DNA of 64,000 nucleotides from Tsukamurella pulmonis (GCF_900103175.1 NZ_FNLF01000002.1:1936136-2000135); one strand, 5' to 3'; positions 26,936 to 36,413 are shown, counted from the stretch's first letter. Made by a program: numbers and translations. The notes: generated by a model from the sequence alone, not told the origin.

Positions 26936-29269
26936 ATGACTTCAACGATGGCGCCCAGCAGCCCGGCGCAGACCTACCGCGTCAAGGGCAGTGCAGTCGG
27001 CATCCCGATCCTCGTGCTCTGCGGCATGATCTTCCTCTCGGTGCTCGACGGCACCGTGGTCTTCGTCGCCATGCCGGAGATCCAGGACGCGCTCGGCCTG
27101 TCGGATGCCACCAAGGTGTGGGTGTTCGGCGCGTACGCGCTCACGTTCGGTGGATTCCTGCTGCTGGGCGGCAGGCTGGGCGACACCTTCGGGCGCAAGA
27201 AGATGTTCCTGCTCGGGGTCATCGGCTTCACGATCGCCTCGGCGCTGGCGGGGTTCGCGACCAACGAGATGTGGCTGCTCGCGGCCCGCGTGGGCCAGGG
27301 CTTCTTCGCCGCCATCGCCGGGCCCACGGCGCTGGCGCTCATCGCGACCACGTTCGCGCCGGGTAAGGCGCGCAACCAGGCCTTCGCCGTGTTCGGCGCC
27401 ATGGCGGGCCTCGGCTCCATCGCCGGGCTCGTGGCCGGCGGCCTGCTCGCCACCATCGACTGGCGCCTGATCTTCTGGATCAACGTGCCCGTCGGTATCG
27501 CGTGCGCCATCGGCGGTTACCTCACGCTCGACGAGGCCATGGCCGAGCGGCGCCACGCCCTCGACGTGAAGGGGGCCGCGCTCGCCGTCGCCGGCTGTGT
27601 GACGGGCGTGTACGCCCTCACCGCCGGGCCCGAGGCGCACTGGCAGAGCACGTCGGTCTACGTGGCCGCGGTGATCAGTGTGATCTGCCTGGCCCTGTTC
27701 CTCTGGGTCGAGCGGACCGCGAAGAACCCGATCCTGCCGTTCTCCCTGTTCAACAACCGCAACCGGGTCGCGGCCATGCTCGCGATCCTGGTCTGCGGCG
27801 CGCTGATCCCGACGCTCGGTTTCTACGTCGCGCTGACCTTCCAGCTGGTGCTCGGCTACACGCCGTTCCAGTCCGGGCTCGCACTGCTGCCCTTCGCCGT
27901 CGGCTTCGGCATCTCCGTGGCGATCAGCGCCTCCCTGGTGCGGCGCTTCCAGGCGCGCTGGCTCGTCGCCTTCGGCGGGCTCATCGTCTTCCTGCCCTGC
28001 CTCTACGTGCCCACGCTCATGGCCAAGGCGCCCGCCACCATCGACTACTTCCCGCAGATCGCCCTGCCGGTGTTCTTCATCGGCATCGGCGTGGGCCTGG
28101 CCGTCGTGCCGCTGCCGCTCGGCGCCGTCGCCGGCGTGCGCCCGTCGGAGATCGGTCCGCTGACCGCGCTGATCGAGGTCGCGCAGAACCTCGGCGGCAT
28201 CATCGGTCTCGCATCGGTGCAGGTCGTAGTGACCTCGCGGATCATGGCCGAGGGCGGCCCCACGACCGGCCACCTGCGCCACGACAACCTCTCGGGCGAC
28301 CAGATCCACGCGCTCGCCTCGGGCTACGGCCTCGCGTTCATCGCGTGCGCCGCGATCCTCATCCTCGCCGGCCTCGTGGTGGTGCCCTTCATGCGCTTCA
28401 CCCCCGAGGAGATCGCCGAGGGGCAGGCCGCCAAGGAATCCAGCGAATCCGGTGGCGCCATTCCGTCCACCTCCTTCCCGGCGCAGGCCTTCGAGGACGA
28501 GGACGACGTCGACGACGATTGGGAGCCGCTGGAGGGCGACGTCACCTCCGGTTCGTTCGCCGCGATCCGCCGCGAGGACTACGACCGCGCCTACAACGAA
28601 CAGCCCGGTGATCCGGAGCCCGTGTACTTCACCGACCGGTTCCGCGCCATCAAGCGCGCCGACGTCGAGAACGCGGCCGCGGCCCAGGGCCGGCCCGCCC
28701 CCGCCCAGCCGCAGCCGCCGACGGCGCAGGTCCCCGTCGCCCGGCCGGGGCAGGCCCCCGGGGTACGGCCCGGGCAGCGCCCCGCGCCGCCGGTGCCGCC
28801 GCGCGGGCAGCCGCACCCGAGCGATCCGCTGCACCGACCGGCACCGTCGGCGCCGCAGCAGGCCTACTCGCATCCCAGCGATCCGCTGCCCCGCCTGGGC
28901 GGCCGCCCGGGAGAGGGCCTGGCCGGCGTCGCGCGCCCGTCGGGCCCGATCCAGCGCGAGAGCGTCGACCTGCCGCGTCCCCCGGTGCCGCCGGCGCCGC
29001 GCGCGGCCGTGCCGGACTACCGTCCGCCGCGCCCCGCGCCGCAGCAGTACCGCGCCGACCCGCGGCCGCCGCGCCCGAGCGGCCCCGTCCCGCGGCCGAG
29101 CGCACCGACGGCCGGTGCGCCGGAGCAGCGCGTCCCGCAGTACCAGGGCGCCCCGGCGCCGCGCACCGGTCGGCACGCCGCGCCGGAGCCCGACGGCATC
29201 CACCACGCGGAGTCGACCCCGCAGGCCGAGCGGGTCAGCCGCGCGCGCCGGCACCGCCGGGAGGACTGA
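26936..29269 (+). CDS. efpA: EfpA-type MFS (DHA2, 14-TM) exporter, copy 1, with Pro-rich tail
   Basis: Inner-membrane drug/H+ antiporter of the QacA/EmrB (DHA2) family, closest in sequence and position to mycobacterial EfpA (Rv2846c). It has 777 residues. The membrane domain covers about 20-485, with motif A GGRLGDTFGRKKMF and the DHA2 block GGLLATIDWRLIFWINVPVG. A cytoplasmic tail of about 270 residues follows: an acidic conserved part (DEDDVDDDWEPLEGDVTSGS, YFTDRFRAIKR), then Pro/Arg/Gln-rich disorder. EfpA as I remember it is about 530 residues, so the tail is extra. It is tandemly duplicated with the next gene. Confidence 0.9.
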   Translation: MTSTMAPSSPAQTYRVKGSAVGIPILVLCGMIFLSVLDGTVVFVAMPEIQDALGLSDATKVWVFGAYALTFGGFLLLGGRLGDTFGRKKMFLLGVIGFTIASALAGFATNEMWLLAARVGQGFFAAIAGPTALALIATTFAPGKARNQAFAVFGAMAGLGSIAGLVAGGLLATIDWRLIFWINVPVGIACAIGGYLTLDEAMAERRHALDVKGAALAVAGCVTGVYALTAGPEAHWQSTSVYVAAVISVICLALFLWVERTAKNPILPFSLFNNRNRVAAMLAILVCGALIPTLGFYVALTFQLVLGYTPFQSGLALLPFAVGFGISVAISASLVRRFQARWLVAFGGLIVFLPCLYVPTLMAKAPATIDYFPQIALPVFFIGIGVGLAVVPLPLGAVAGVRPSEIGPLTALIEVAQNLGGIIGLASVQVVVTSRIMAEGGPTTGHLRHDNLSGDQIHALASGYGLAFIACAAILILAGLVVVPFMRFTPEEIAEGQAAKESSESGGAIPSTSFPAQAFEDEDDVDDDWEPLEGDVTSGSFAAIRREDYDRAYNEQPGDPEPVYFTDRFRAIKRADVENAAAAQGRPAPAQPQPPTAQVPVARPGQAPGVRPGQRPAPPVPPRGQPHPSDPLHRPAPSAPQQAYSHPSDPLPRLGGRPGEGLAGVARPSGPIQRESVDLPRPPVPPAPRAAVPDYRPPRPAPQQYRADPRPPRPSGPVPRPSAPTAGAPEQRVPQYQGAPAPRTGRHAAPEPDGIHHAESTPQAERVSRARRHRRED

Positions 29270-29284
29270 CGGCGGGCGCGCCCG

Positions 29285-29305
29285 GCGTGTCGCCCGAATT
29301 GTGAC
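29285..29305 (+). promoter_or_regulatory. Upstream element conserved between the two efpA copies (copy 2)
   Basis: A 21-base stretch with CGTGTCGC, CCGA and TTGTGAC blocks ends 175 nt before the second efpA start. It matches the element at 26741-26760 with two mismatches and one gap, at the same distance from its gene. Confidence 0.45.
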
Positions 29306-29331
29306 CTTTCCGACGGCGATGTCGTCGCGAT

Positions 29332-29348
29332 CGGCCGGATACCGGCCG
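29332..29348. terminator. Hairpin after efpA copy 1 (possible terminator)
   Basis: CGGCCGG at 29332-29338 pairs perfectly with CCGGCCG at 29342-29348 around an ATA loop, 63 bases after the first efpA stop. No T-run follows. It could equally be an operator for the second copy. Confidence 0.35.
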
Positions 29349-29465
29349 TGGTCTGGGAAAACGCTCCCGCGCAATGATTGCGGGGTGCATGCACGGCTGC
29401 TCGCGCTCCTCGGGAACGCCCGGAAAACCAGCGTGAGCGATTTCTTAGCGACTTCTATCAGCCGG

Positions 29466-29471
29466 TAGCCT
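29466..29471 (+). promoter_or_regulatory. Putative leaderless -10 (TAGCCT) for efpA copy 2
   Basis: TAGCCT ends 8 nt before the ATG at 29480 within the same CGGTAGCCTCGG 12-mer as copy 1. Confidence 0.5.
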
Positions 29472-29479
29472 CGGTCTCC

Positions 29480-31843
29480 ATGACCTCAACGATGGCCCCC
29501 GGGGCCCCGGCGCAGACCTACCGCGTCAAGGGCAGCGCTCTCGGACTCGCCATCGTCGTGCTGTCCGGGATGATGTTCCTCGCCGTGCTCGACGGCACGG
29601 TCGTCTTCGTGGCCCTGCCGCGGATCCAGGACGCCATGCACCTGTCCGACGCCGCGAAGATCTGGGTGTTCGGCGCGTACGCGGTGACCTTCGGCGGCTT
29701 CATGCTGCTGGGCGGCAGACTGGGCGACACCTTCGGGCGCAAACGGATGTTCATCCTCGGCGTCGCGGGATTCACCCTCGCGTCGCTGCTCACCGGCTTC
29801 GCCACCAACGAGGCCTGGCTGCTGATCGCCCGCGCCGGGCAGGGGCTCTTCGCCGCCATCGCCTGTCCCACAGCGCTGGCGCTGATCGCGACCACGTTCG
29901 CGCCGGGCAAGGCCCGCAACCAGGCATTCGCGATCTTCGGGGCGATGGCCGGCCTCGGCTCGGTCTCCGGACTCGTCGCCGGCGGCCTGCTCGCCACCTG
30001 GGACTGGCGTTTCGTCTTCTGGATCAACGTCCCGGTGGGCATCGTGTGCATCATCGGCGCAGTCATCGCGCTCGAGGAGTCCACGGCCGAGCGGCGGCAC
30101 GCGCTCGACATCAAGGGCGCCTTCCTCGCCGTCGCGGGCTGCGTCGCCGGCGTCTACACCCTGACCATGGGCCCGGAAGTGCACTGGCAGGGCGCCGGTG
30201 TCTACATCTCCGCCGCGATCGCCGTCGTGTGCCTGGCGACGTTCCTCGTCGTCGAGCGCACCGCGAAGAACCCGATCCTGCCCTTCTCGCTCTTCCACAA
30301 CCGCAACCGCGTCGCGGCCATGGTGGCGATCCTGGTCTGCGGCGCCCTCATCCCCACCCTCGGCTTCTACGTCGCGCTCACCTTCCAGCAGGTGCTCGGG
30401 TACACGCCGCTGCAGTCCGGCCTCGCGCTCATCCCGTTCGCCGTGGGCATGGGCATCGCCGCGCCGATCTCCTCCAAGCTCGCGCTGCGGGTCCAGGCGC
30501 GCTGGCTGGTGGCGCTCGGCGGCGCCATCGTCTTCCTCCCGTGCATCTACGTCCCGACGCTGATGACCCGGGACCCGGCCACCGTCACCTACTTCCCGTA
30601 CATCGGTCCGGCGGTCTTCTTCATCGGCCTGGGCGTGGGCTTCGCGATGATCCCGCTGCCCATCTGCGCCCTGGCCGGGGTGCGTCCGTCGGAGACCGGC
30701 CCCATGTCGGCGCTGGTCGAGGTGTGCCAGAACATCGGCGGCATCGTCGGGCTCGCCACCGTCCAGGTGATCGTGACCTCGCGGATCATGGCCGAGGGCG
30801 GACCGACCAAGGGCGAGATCACGCACGACATGCTCGACGACGCGCAGCGCAGCGCGCTCGCCTCGGGCTACGGCCTCGCCTTCATCGCGTGCGCCGTGAT
30901 CCTGATCCTCGCGGGCCTCGTCGTGATCCCGTTCATGCGGTTCACCCCGGAGGAGGTCGCCGAGGGACAGGCGGCGCAGGAGTCGAGCAAGTCCGGCGGC
31001 ACCATCCCGTCGACCTCCTTCCCGGCGCAGGCGCTCGATCACGAGGACGACGTCGACGACGATTGGGAGCCGCTCGAGGGCGACGTCACCTCCGGTTCCT
31101 TCCCTGCGGTGCGCCGCGGCGACTTCGACCGCGCCTACAACGAGCAGCCGGGCGATCCGGAGCCCGTGTACTTCACCGACCGGTTCCGCGCCATCAAGCG
31201 CCCGCAGGCCGCGCCGCCCGCCCCGCCGGCGCCGCGTGCTCCCGCCGCACCGAGCGCTCCCGCCGCCCCGGCGCCGCAACAGGCCTACTCGCATCCGAGT
31301 GATCCGATCACCCGCCCCGGTGACGACCTCGCCGGTCTCGCGCGCCCGTCCGGTCCGATCCAGCGCGACGTCGTCGAGCCGCAGCAACCCGCGCGACCGC
31401 AGCCGCAGCGCCCGGCGGCGGACCCGCAGTACCGGCCCGGCCCGGGCCCGTCGGCGCGCCAGCAGCGCCCGAGCGCGCCGATCCAGCGCCCGAGCGCGCC
31501 GATCCCGCGCCCGAGCGGGCCGATGCAGCGCCCGAGCGGGCCGGTGCAGCGTCCGAGCGCGCCGATCCAGCGTCCGAGCGGTGCGATGGGGCGCCCCGAT
31601 CAGGCACCGCGCCCCAGCGGCCCGGTGCAGCGCCCGAGCGCGCCGATGCAGCGCCCGAGCGGCCCGATCCAGCGCCCAGCCTCCCCGCCGCAGCGCCCGA
31701 CGGCGTCCGAGCCCCCGACGCGGGCGCCCCGGACCGGTGGCCGGCACGCGCTGCCCGAGTCCGACGGCATGCACCGTCCCGATCCCTCGCCCCAGGCCGA
31801 TCGGGTGCGCCGGGCGCGTCGGCACCGCACCGACGAGGACTAG
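29480..31843 (+). CDS. EfpA-type MFS (DHA2, 14-TM) exporter, copy 2, with heptad-repeat tail
   Basis: Tandem paralogue of the preceding exporter, 787 residues. The membrane domain is very similar (GGRLGDTFGRKRMFILG, WDWRFVFWINVPVG). The acidic tail block DEDDVDDDWEPLEGDVTSGS and FTDRFRAIKR are conserved between copies. The distal tail differs: from about residue 660 it is built of tandem RPS(A/G)P(I/V/M)Q heptads. ATG at 29480 is chosen because it aligns exactly with copy 1; an upstream in-frame ATG at 29378 has no counterpart. The stop overlaps that of the convergent DUF6891 gene. Substrates may have diverged from copy 1. Confidence 0.88.
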   Translation: MTSTMAPGAPAQTYRVKGSALGLAIVVLSGMMFLAVLDGTVVFVALPRIQDAMHLSDAAKIWVFGAYAVTFGGFMLLGGRLGDTFGRKRMFILGVAGFTLASLLTGFATNEAWLLIARAGQGLFAAIACPTALALIATTFAPGKARNQAFAIFGAMAGLGSVSGLVAGGLLATWDWRFVFWINVPVGIVCIIGAVIALEESTAERRHALDIKGAFLAVAGCVAGVYTLTMGPEVHWQGAGVYISAAIAVVCLATFLVVERTAKNPILPFSLFHNRNRVAAMVAILVCGALIPTLGFYVALTFQQVLGYTPLQSGLALIPFAVGMGIAAPISSKLALRVQARWLVALGGAIVFLPCIYVPTLMTRDPATVTYFPYIGPAVFFIGLGVGFAMIPLPICALAGVRPSETGPMSALVEVCQNIGGIVGLATVQVIVTSRIMAEGGPTKGEITHDMLDDAQRSALASGYGLAFIACAVILILAGLVVIPFMRFTPEEVAEGQAAQESSKSGGTIPSTSFPAQALDHEDDVDDDWEPLEGDVTSGSFPAVRRGDFDRAYNEQPGDPEPVYFTDRFRAIKRPQAAPPAPPAPRAPAAPSAPAAPAPQQAYSHPSDPITRPGDDLAGLARPSGPIQRDVVEPQQPARPQPQRPAADPQYRPGPGPSARQQRPSAPIQRPSAPIPRPSGPMQRPSGPVQRPSAPIQRPSGAMGRPDQAPRPSGPVQRPSAPMQRPSGPIQRPASPPQRPTASEPPTRAPRTGGRHALPESDGMHRPDPSPQADRVRRARRHRTDED
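31465..31702 (+). repeat. 21-bp tandem repeats encoding RPS(A/G)P(I/V/M)Q heptads
   Basis: About ten to eleven imperfect 21-base units (for example CGCCCGAGCGCGCCGATCCA followed by G) in the tail of the second EfpA. One unit is divergent (GRPDQAP). The repeats are in frame, so copy-number change would lengthen or shorten a disordered tail without breaking the gene. Confidence 0.8.
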
Positions 31844-32511
31844 GCGCCCGGGCCGATCGGGACGTACCAGTCGGCGTTGGCCAGCAGCACTCGCGTGCCC
31901 AGGTCGCGGTTCCACTCGGGTTCGATGCCGTGCCGCCGCAGGACGGGGAAGACCACCTCGTCGAGCATGCGGGTGACGTCCGCCGCGTATCCGGCCCGCT
32001 TCTCGGCGTCGCTGAGGTCCGCGTACGCGACCTCGTCGAAGTCCGCGGGCGGGAATGCGCCGTAGCCGATGTAGGTGCTGCCGGTCTCGATCAGTCCCTC
32101 GGTGTCCTGGCTGTGGAAGTAGACGTACCCGGACCAGTGCCGGCTCTCGTCCCGCTCGTCGCCGATCTCCGCCGCCGCGCAGGTGCCGCAGCAGGTGAAG
32201 TCGCCGCGCGCGAGGATCCCGTGCTCCGCCAGCTCCGCGAAGGCGGCGGTGGTGCGCGAGCGCAATCCACCGAACCCGGCCTGCTGCCGGATGCGGGCCT
32301 CGCGCAGGCCTCGGAAGGCCGCGATCAGCTGCTCCGGCGAGAGGTCGTACTCCTCCGCCGCGTACTCGGCGAACTCCTCGGGGTCGTCCCGCCCGACGAC
32401 GAGCAGCGACCAGATCTCCGTCCGCAGCGCCTCCGCGTCCTCGGCGCCCAGCCCGAGCGGGGGCAGCGCCGCGTCGTCGGGCACGGCGTTGGGATTCGAC
32501 GGTGCGATCAT
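31840..32511 (-). CDS. DUF6891 family protein
   Basis: A 223-residue soluble, acidic protein. It has FTCCGTCAAAEI in the middle, followed by WSGYVYFHSQDTE and GYGAFPPAD, a pattern I associate with the DUF6891 family. The C-terminal quarter is a separate block (VLRRHGIEPEWNRDLGTRV). The paired cysteines in CCGTC may bind metal, but no enzymatic motif is recognised. It starts with ATG at 32511 behind GGAAAGGG. Stop codons overlap with the convergent efpA copy 2. It lies 31 bases downstream of yaaA on the same strand, so the two may be cotranscribed. Confidence 0.7.
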   Translation of the reverse strand: MIAPSNPNAVPDDAALPPLGLGAEDAEALRTEIWSLLVVGRDDPEEFAEYAAEEYDLSPEQLIAAFRGLREARIRQQAGFGGLRSRTTAAFAELAEHGILARGDFTCCGTCAAAEIGDERDESRHWSGYVYFHSQDTEGLIETGSTYIGYGAFPPADFDEVAYADLSDAEKRAGYAADVTRMLDEVVFPVLRRHGIEPEWNRDLGTRVLLANADWYVPIGPGA

Positions 32512-32542
32512 GGCGCCACCCTTTCCGGCGGGATCGGGTGAC

Positions 32543-33289
32543 TCACCCGGCGGTGACGATCGTAACCTCGGTCGGCGACGACAGTTCCGCGCGCAGGCCC
32601 GCCTTCTCGGCGACCTTGACGACGGCCTTCGCGTCACCGGGCTCGGCGCGACTGATCACCAGCGCCCGGGCCAGCAGGCCCTTGTGGTGCTTGTTGAAGT
32701 GCGAGACCACCGAACGCGAGCCGTCGGACTTCTCCGTCACGACGGTCGCGGTGACCGCGTCCGGCACCTTCCCGAGCGCCGCGTAGCCGCCGGAGCGCAG
32801 GTCCACCACCAGGCCTCGGTCGGCATCGGCGAGCGCGTCGGCGAGGTCCGGCTTCCACTGCGCCGCCAGGGTTCCCAGCCCGGGCAGCTTCGAGCCCGAC
32901 GAGAGCCGGTAGGCGGGGATCGCGTCGACCGCCCCGACGACCCCGAACAGTGCCGAGCCGACGGCCAGCCGCGCGTCCGCCTTCGCGCGCTGCGCCCGGG
33001 TCAGTCCGCGCACGTCGAGGGCGTCGTAGAGCACGCCCGTGTACTGCTCGATCGCGGGTCGCGTGGCGGCGGTGCGCAGCGCCCGGTTGCGCTCGAGCTC
33101 GTCGGTCTGCCCCTCGGACAGGCCCAGCGCGGCGCGGGCTGCACCGTCGTCCTGCGACAGCGTGACGAGCGCGTCGAGGAGGCGCTGGCGGGTCGGGGTG
33201 AGCGACGGGAAGGTCAGCGCGGCGAGGTCGAGCGGCGCGCCCTTCCCGCCACCGGCCTTGGTTTCGGACGGGGGAAGCAGGATCAACAC
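32543..33289 (-). CDS. yaaA: Peroxide stress protein YaaA (DUF328)
   Basis: A 248-residue member of the YaaA family. E. coli YaaA is induced by OxyR, limits free iron during peroxide stress and binds DNA. The N-terminal [12 protein letters not shown] and the late [14 protein letters not shown] motif are hallmarks. It starts with GTG at 33289, matching where the family begins. On the minus strand TAGTGT ends 7 nt before the start and overlaps the -10-like hexamer of the divergent proS. Confidence 0.88.
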   Translation of the reverse strand: MLILLPPSETKAGGGKGAPLDLAALTFPSLTPTRQRLLDALVTLSQDDGAARAALGLSEGQTDELERNRALRTAATRPAIEQYTGVLYDALDVRGLTRAQRAKADARLAVGSALFGVVGAVDAIPAYRLSSGSKLPGLGTLAAQWKPDLADALADADRGLVVDLRSGGYAALGKVPDAVTATVVTEKSDGSRSVVSHFNKHHKGLLARALVISRAEPGDAKAVVKVAEKAGLRAELSSPTEVTIVTAG

Positions 33290-33296
33290 ACCGGAC

Positions 33297-33302
33297 ACAC
33301 TA
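33297..33302 (-). promoter_or_regulatory. Putative leaderless -10 (TAGTGT) for yaaA
   Basis: On the minus strand it ends 7 nt before the GTG at 33289. It shares two bases with the opposite-strand TAAGCT of proS. Confidence 0.4.
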
Positions 33303-33306
33303 AGCT
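33301..33306 (+). promoter_or_regulatory. Putative leaderless -10 (TAAGCT) for proS
   Basis: TAAGCT ends 8 nt before the GTG at 33315; there is no ribosome site. It overlaps the divergent yaaA hexamer. Confidence 0.45.
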
Positions 33307-33314
33307 GTGGCGTC

Positions 33315-35072
33315 GTGATCACCCGATTCTCCCAGCTGTTCCTGCGCACGCTCCGCGACGACCCGGCGGATGCCGAGGTGCCCAGCCACAAGCTGCTCGT
33401 CCGTGCCGGCTACGTGCGCCGCATCGCACCCGGCGTCTACTCCTGGCTGCCGCTGGGCCTGCGGGTGCTGCGCAACATCGAGCAGGTCGTCCGCGAGGAG
33501 ATGAACGCGATCGGCGGCCAGGAGATTCTGCTGCCCGCGCTGCTGCCGCGCGAGCCCTACGAGACCACCAACCGGTGGACCGAGTACGGCGACGCGCTGT
33601 TCCGGCTCAAGGACCGCAAGGGCGCCGACATGATGCTCGGCCCCACCCACGAGGAGATCTTCGCCCTCACCGTGAAGGGCGAGTACAACTCGTACAAGGA
33701 CCTGCCGGTCATCCTGTACCAGATCCAGACCAAGTACCGCGACGAGGAGCGCCCCCGCGCGGGCATCCTGCGCGGTCGCGAGTTCGTCATGAAGGACAGC
33801 TACAGCTTCGACACCTCCGACGAGGGCCTGTCCGAGGCGTACGCCAAGCACCGCGCCGCCTACCAGCGGATCTTCGCGCGCCTCGACGTCGAGCACGTGA
33901 TCGTCTCCGCGACGTCGGGCGCCATGGGCGGCAGCGCCTCCGAGGAGTTCCTCGCGGTGAGCGAGGTCGGCGAGGACACCTACGTGCACTCGACGGAGTC
34001 CGACTACGCGGCCAACGTCGAGGCCGTGATCACCCCCGCGCCCCCGGCGATCCCGCTCGCCGGGCTGCCCGCCGCGCAGGTCCACGACACCCCGGACGCG
34101 CCCACCATCGAGACCCTCGTCGCGTGGGCCAACGAGGGCGCCGACGGTGCCTCCGTGCTCGGCCGCGAGGTCACGGCGGGGGACACCCTCAAGAACGTCA
34201 TGGTCAAGACCCGCGCTCCGGGCGGCGACTGGGAGCTGCTCGGCGTCGGCGTCCCCGGCGACCGCGAGGTGGACTTCAAGCGCCTCGAGGCGTCGCTGGA
34301 GCCCACCGAGGTCGCGCTGCTCGAGGCCGAGGACTTCGCGAAGCACCCGTTCCTGGTCAAGGGGTACATCGGGCCGAAGGCGCTGCTGGAGAACAAGGTC
34401 CGCTACCTCGTCGACCCGCGCGTCGTCGATGGCACCGCCTGGATCACCGGCGCGGACGCACCCGGCAAGCACGTCGTGAACCTCACCGCCGGCCGCGATT
34501 TCACCCCCGACGGCACGATCGAGGCCGCCGAGGTCCGCGACGGCGACGCCTCGCCCGACGGCAAGGGCGTGCTGCAGTCCGCGCGCGGCATCGAGATCGG
34601 TCACATCTTCCAGCTGGGCCGCAAGTACACGGATGCCTTCGAGATCGACGTGCTCGGCGAGAACGGCAAGCCCGTGCGCCTGACGCAGGGCTCCTACGGC
34701 GTCGGCGTCTCGCGCCTCGTCGCCGTCGTCGCCGAGCAGCAGCACGACGACAAGGGCCTGCGCTGGCCCAAGGGCATCGCCCCGTTCGACGTGCACGTCG
34801 TCATCGCCAACAAGGACGAGGGCGCCTGGAGCGGCGCCGAGGAGATCGCCGCCGCGCTCGACGCACAGGGCCTGCAGGTGCTGCTCGACGATCGCAAGGC
34901 CTCGCCCGGCATCAAGTTCAAGGATTCCGAGCTGATCGGCGTGCCGACCGTCGTGGTGGTGGGCCGGGGCTGGGCCGATGGTGTCGTCGAGCTCCGGGAC
35001 CGCCTGAGCGGCGAGTCCCGCGAGATCCCCGTCGCCGACGCCGCGACGGAGATCGCCGCCGCCGCGAAGTAG
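33315..35072 (+). CDS. proS: Prolyl-tRNA synthetase (bacterial type, with editing domain)
   Basis: Class II aminoacyl-tRNA synthetase that charges tRNA-Pro. It has 585 residues. Class II motif 2 ([18 protein letters not shown]) and motif 3 ([17 protein letters not shown]) flank a YbaK-like editing insertion at about 225-395. The anticodon-binding domain follows from about 490 ([12 protein letters not shown]). GTG at 33315 gives the usual [17 protein letters not shown]-terminus; longer in-frame extensions have no similarity. It is followed by a strong hairpin terminator shared with the convergent DUF4190 gene. Confidence 0.96.
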   Translation: MITRFSQLFLRTLRDDPADAEVPSHKLLVRAGYVRRIAPGVYSWLPLGLRVLRNIEQVVREEMNAIGGQEILLPALLPREPYETTNRWTEYGDALFRLKDRKGADMMLGPTHEEIFALTVKGEYNSYKDLPVILYQIQTKYRDEERPRAGILRGREFVMKDSYSFDTSDEGLSEAYAKHRAAYQRIFARLDVEHVIVSATSGAMGGSASEEFLAVSEVGEDTYVHSTESDYAANVEAVITPAPPAIPLAGLPAAQVHDTPDAPTIETLVAWANEGADGASVLGREVTAGDTLKNVMVKTRAPGGDWELLGVGVPGDREVDFKRLEASLEPTEVALLEAEDFAKHPFLVKGYIGPKALLENKVRYLVDPRVVDGTAWITGADAPGKHVVNLTAGRDFTPDGTIEAAEVRDGDASPDGKGVLQSARGIEIGHIFQLGRKYTDAFEIDVLGENGKPVRLTQGSYGVGVSRLVAVVAEQQHDDKGLRWPKGIAPFDVHVVIANKDEGAWSGAEEIAAALDAQGLQVLLDDRKASPGIKFKDSELIGVPTVVVVGRGWADGVVELRDRLSGESREIPVADAATEIAAAAK

Positions 35073-35085
35073 CCCGAGCGACGCA

Positions 35086-35116
35086 GGAAGCCCGCACCGG
35101 AACGGTGCGGGCTTCC
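35086..35116. terminator. Bidirectional hairpin terminator between proS and the DUF4190 gene
   Basis: GGAAGCCCGCACCG at 35086-35099 pairs perfectly with CGGTGCGGGCTTCC at 35103-35116 around a GAA loop. It is a 14-bp stem, starting 14 bases after the proS stop and 19 bases before the convergent gene's stop. Confidence 0.85.
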
Positions 35117-35134
35117 CGCGTTGAAGAACGGGTG

Positions 35135-35947
35135 CTAGCGCAGCAGCGAGAGCAGGAAGTCGGTGCCGCTACCGAAACCGTCGGTCGCCACGTACGCGAT
35201 GCCGAAGATCAGGCCGATCACGAGCAGGACCAGGTAGACACTTCCGAGGACGATGCCCGCGATGGCCATGCCGCGTCCCTGCTGTCCGGTCTGTTTGGCC
35301 TGCTTCATCCCGATGATGCCGAGCACGATCGCGGCGATCGCGAGGAACGGAGTGACGTACCCGAGGAACGGGATGCACGCGAGCGGGAAGGCGAGGACGC
35401 CCGTCACGAGCGCGGCGATCGCGAGGCCGTTGGTCCCGGACTGCTGCTGGGCCGGGTATCCGGGGTAGCCCGGGTAGCCGCCGGCCTGGCCCGGGTACGC
35501 GGGGAAGCCCTGCTGGCCGTAGCCCTGCTGACCGAACGGCTGCTGCTGCCCGAAACCCTGCTGGCCGTAGGGATCCTGACCGTACGGCTGCTGCCCGTAC
35601 TGCGGCTGCTCGCCGCCGAACTGCTGTCCCGGGTACTGCGGTGGCGCGGCGTACGGGTTCGCGTACGGGTCGGCCGGGGCCGCGTAGGGGTTCTGCTGCG
35701 CGTACGGATCCGCCGGTGCCGCGTACGGATCGGCGGGCGGGGTGTACGGCGCGGCGTACGGATTCGGCTGCGCCGTGTTGTGCACGGTGGTCGCCGCGTC
35801 CGGGTCGCCGACGTTCTGATCGCCTGCGCTCGCCGTCCCGCCGTCCCGCTTGGTCAGGTCGGGGGCGGACGGGGTCGGCTCGGCCGGGCGGATCACGGTC
35901 GGGTCGTCGGTCCCGTCGCCGGGCTGCTGCGGATCGCTGGACGTCAT
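35135..35947 (-). CDS. DUF4190 membrane protein with Tyr/Gln/Pro-rich N-terminal region
   Basis: A 270-residue protein. About 165 residues of cytoplasmic low complexity come first (repeats of DPYAxPA, GQQ and YPGxP types). A DUF4190 domain follows with two long hydrophobic segments, at about 170-205 ([20 protein letters not shown] and following) and 224-255 ([20 protein letters not shown]). The basic [14 protein letters not shown] lies between them. The domain's role is unknown. It starts with ATG at 35947, with TACACT ending 6 nt before it. Convergent with proS across a terminator. Confidence 0.8.
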   Translation of the reverse strand: MTSSDPQQPGDGTDDPTVIRPAEPTPSAPDLTKRDGGTASAGDQNVGDPDAATTVHNTAQPNPYAAPYTPPADPYAAPADPYAQQNPYAAPADPYANPYAAPPQYPGQQFGGEQPQYGQQPYGQDPYGQQGFGQQQPFGQQGYGQQGFPAYPGQAGGYPGYPGYPAQQQSGTNGLAIAALVTGVLAFPLACIPFLGYVTPFLAIAAIVLGIIGMKQAKQTGQQGRGMAIAGIVLGSVYLVLLVIGLIFGIAYVATDGFGSGTDFLLSLLR

Positions 35948-35953
35948 TCCCCG

Positions 35954-35959
35954 AGTGTA
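35954..35959 (-). promoter_or_regulatory. Putative leaderless -10 (TACACT) for the DUF4190 gene
   Basis: On the minus strand TACACT ends 6 nt before the ATG at 35947; no ribosome site. Confidence 0.45.
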
Positions 35960-35978
35960 GGGGTACGTAATGACGACG

Positions 35979-36413
35979 TCAGGTGCGGATACCGGGGAAC
36001 GGCGTGGTCACGGGGGAGTCGCCGAGAGCGACGCGCCAGCGGGCGCCGCGCACGGCCGCGCCGCCGAGGCCCGTGACGCCGAGGTGCCGGATGCCGTCAC
36101 CGTCGGCGTGCGCGAGCACGTTGCGGTGCGCCGCGGCGACGTCGTCCTCCGCCGCGGCCGCGACCTTGGCCGCGCTCACGGGATCGGTGACGGTCTCCGG
36201 CGGCGTGTAGGCGGGCGCCGCGGCGGGCACCTCGACGCCGGCGGCGCTGAGCACCCGGATCAGGGCGTCGCGCTGCGCGCGGTGGTCGGCGGCGTAGGTC
36301 GCGATCTCACTGCGGCGGGTGGGGGCGGCGTACGCCTCCACCAGGCCGTAGAGGTACACGGCGGCGTGCTCGGACTTCACGGCGGCTGCGACCGCCTCCT
36401 GCGCGGGGGTCAT
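35979..36413 (-). CDS. DUF4439 (ferritin-like) protein
   Basis: A 144-residue helical protein with the DUF4439 pattern. An early helix contains [18 protein letters not shown], followed by [12 protein letters not shown], and Glu/His pairs recall ferritin-like four-helix bundles. Metal binding is not certain. The ATG at 36413 overlaps the TGA of the upstream lipoprotein gene (ATGA), so translation is coupled. In M. tuberculosis the same two genes (Rv2843/Rv2844, from memory) lie between proS and rimP. Confidence 0.75.
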   Translation of the reverse strand: MTPAQEAVAAAVKSEHAAVYLYGLVEAYAAPTRRSEIATYAADHRAQRDALIRVLSAAGVEVPAAAPAYTPPETVTDPVSAAKVAAAAEDDVAAAHRNVLAHADGDGIRHLGVTGLGGAAVRGARWRVALGDSPVTTPFPGIRT

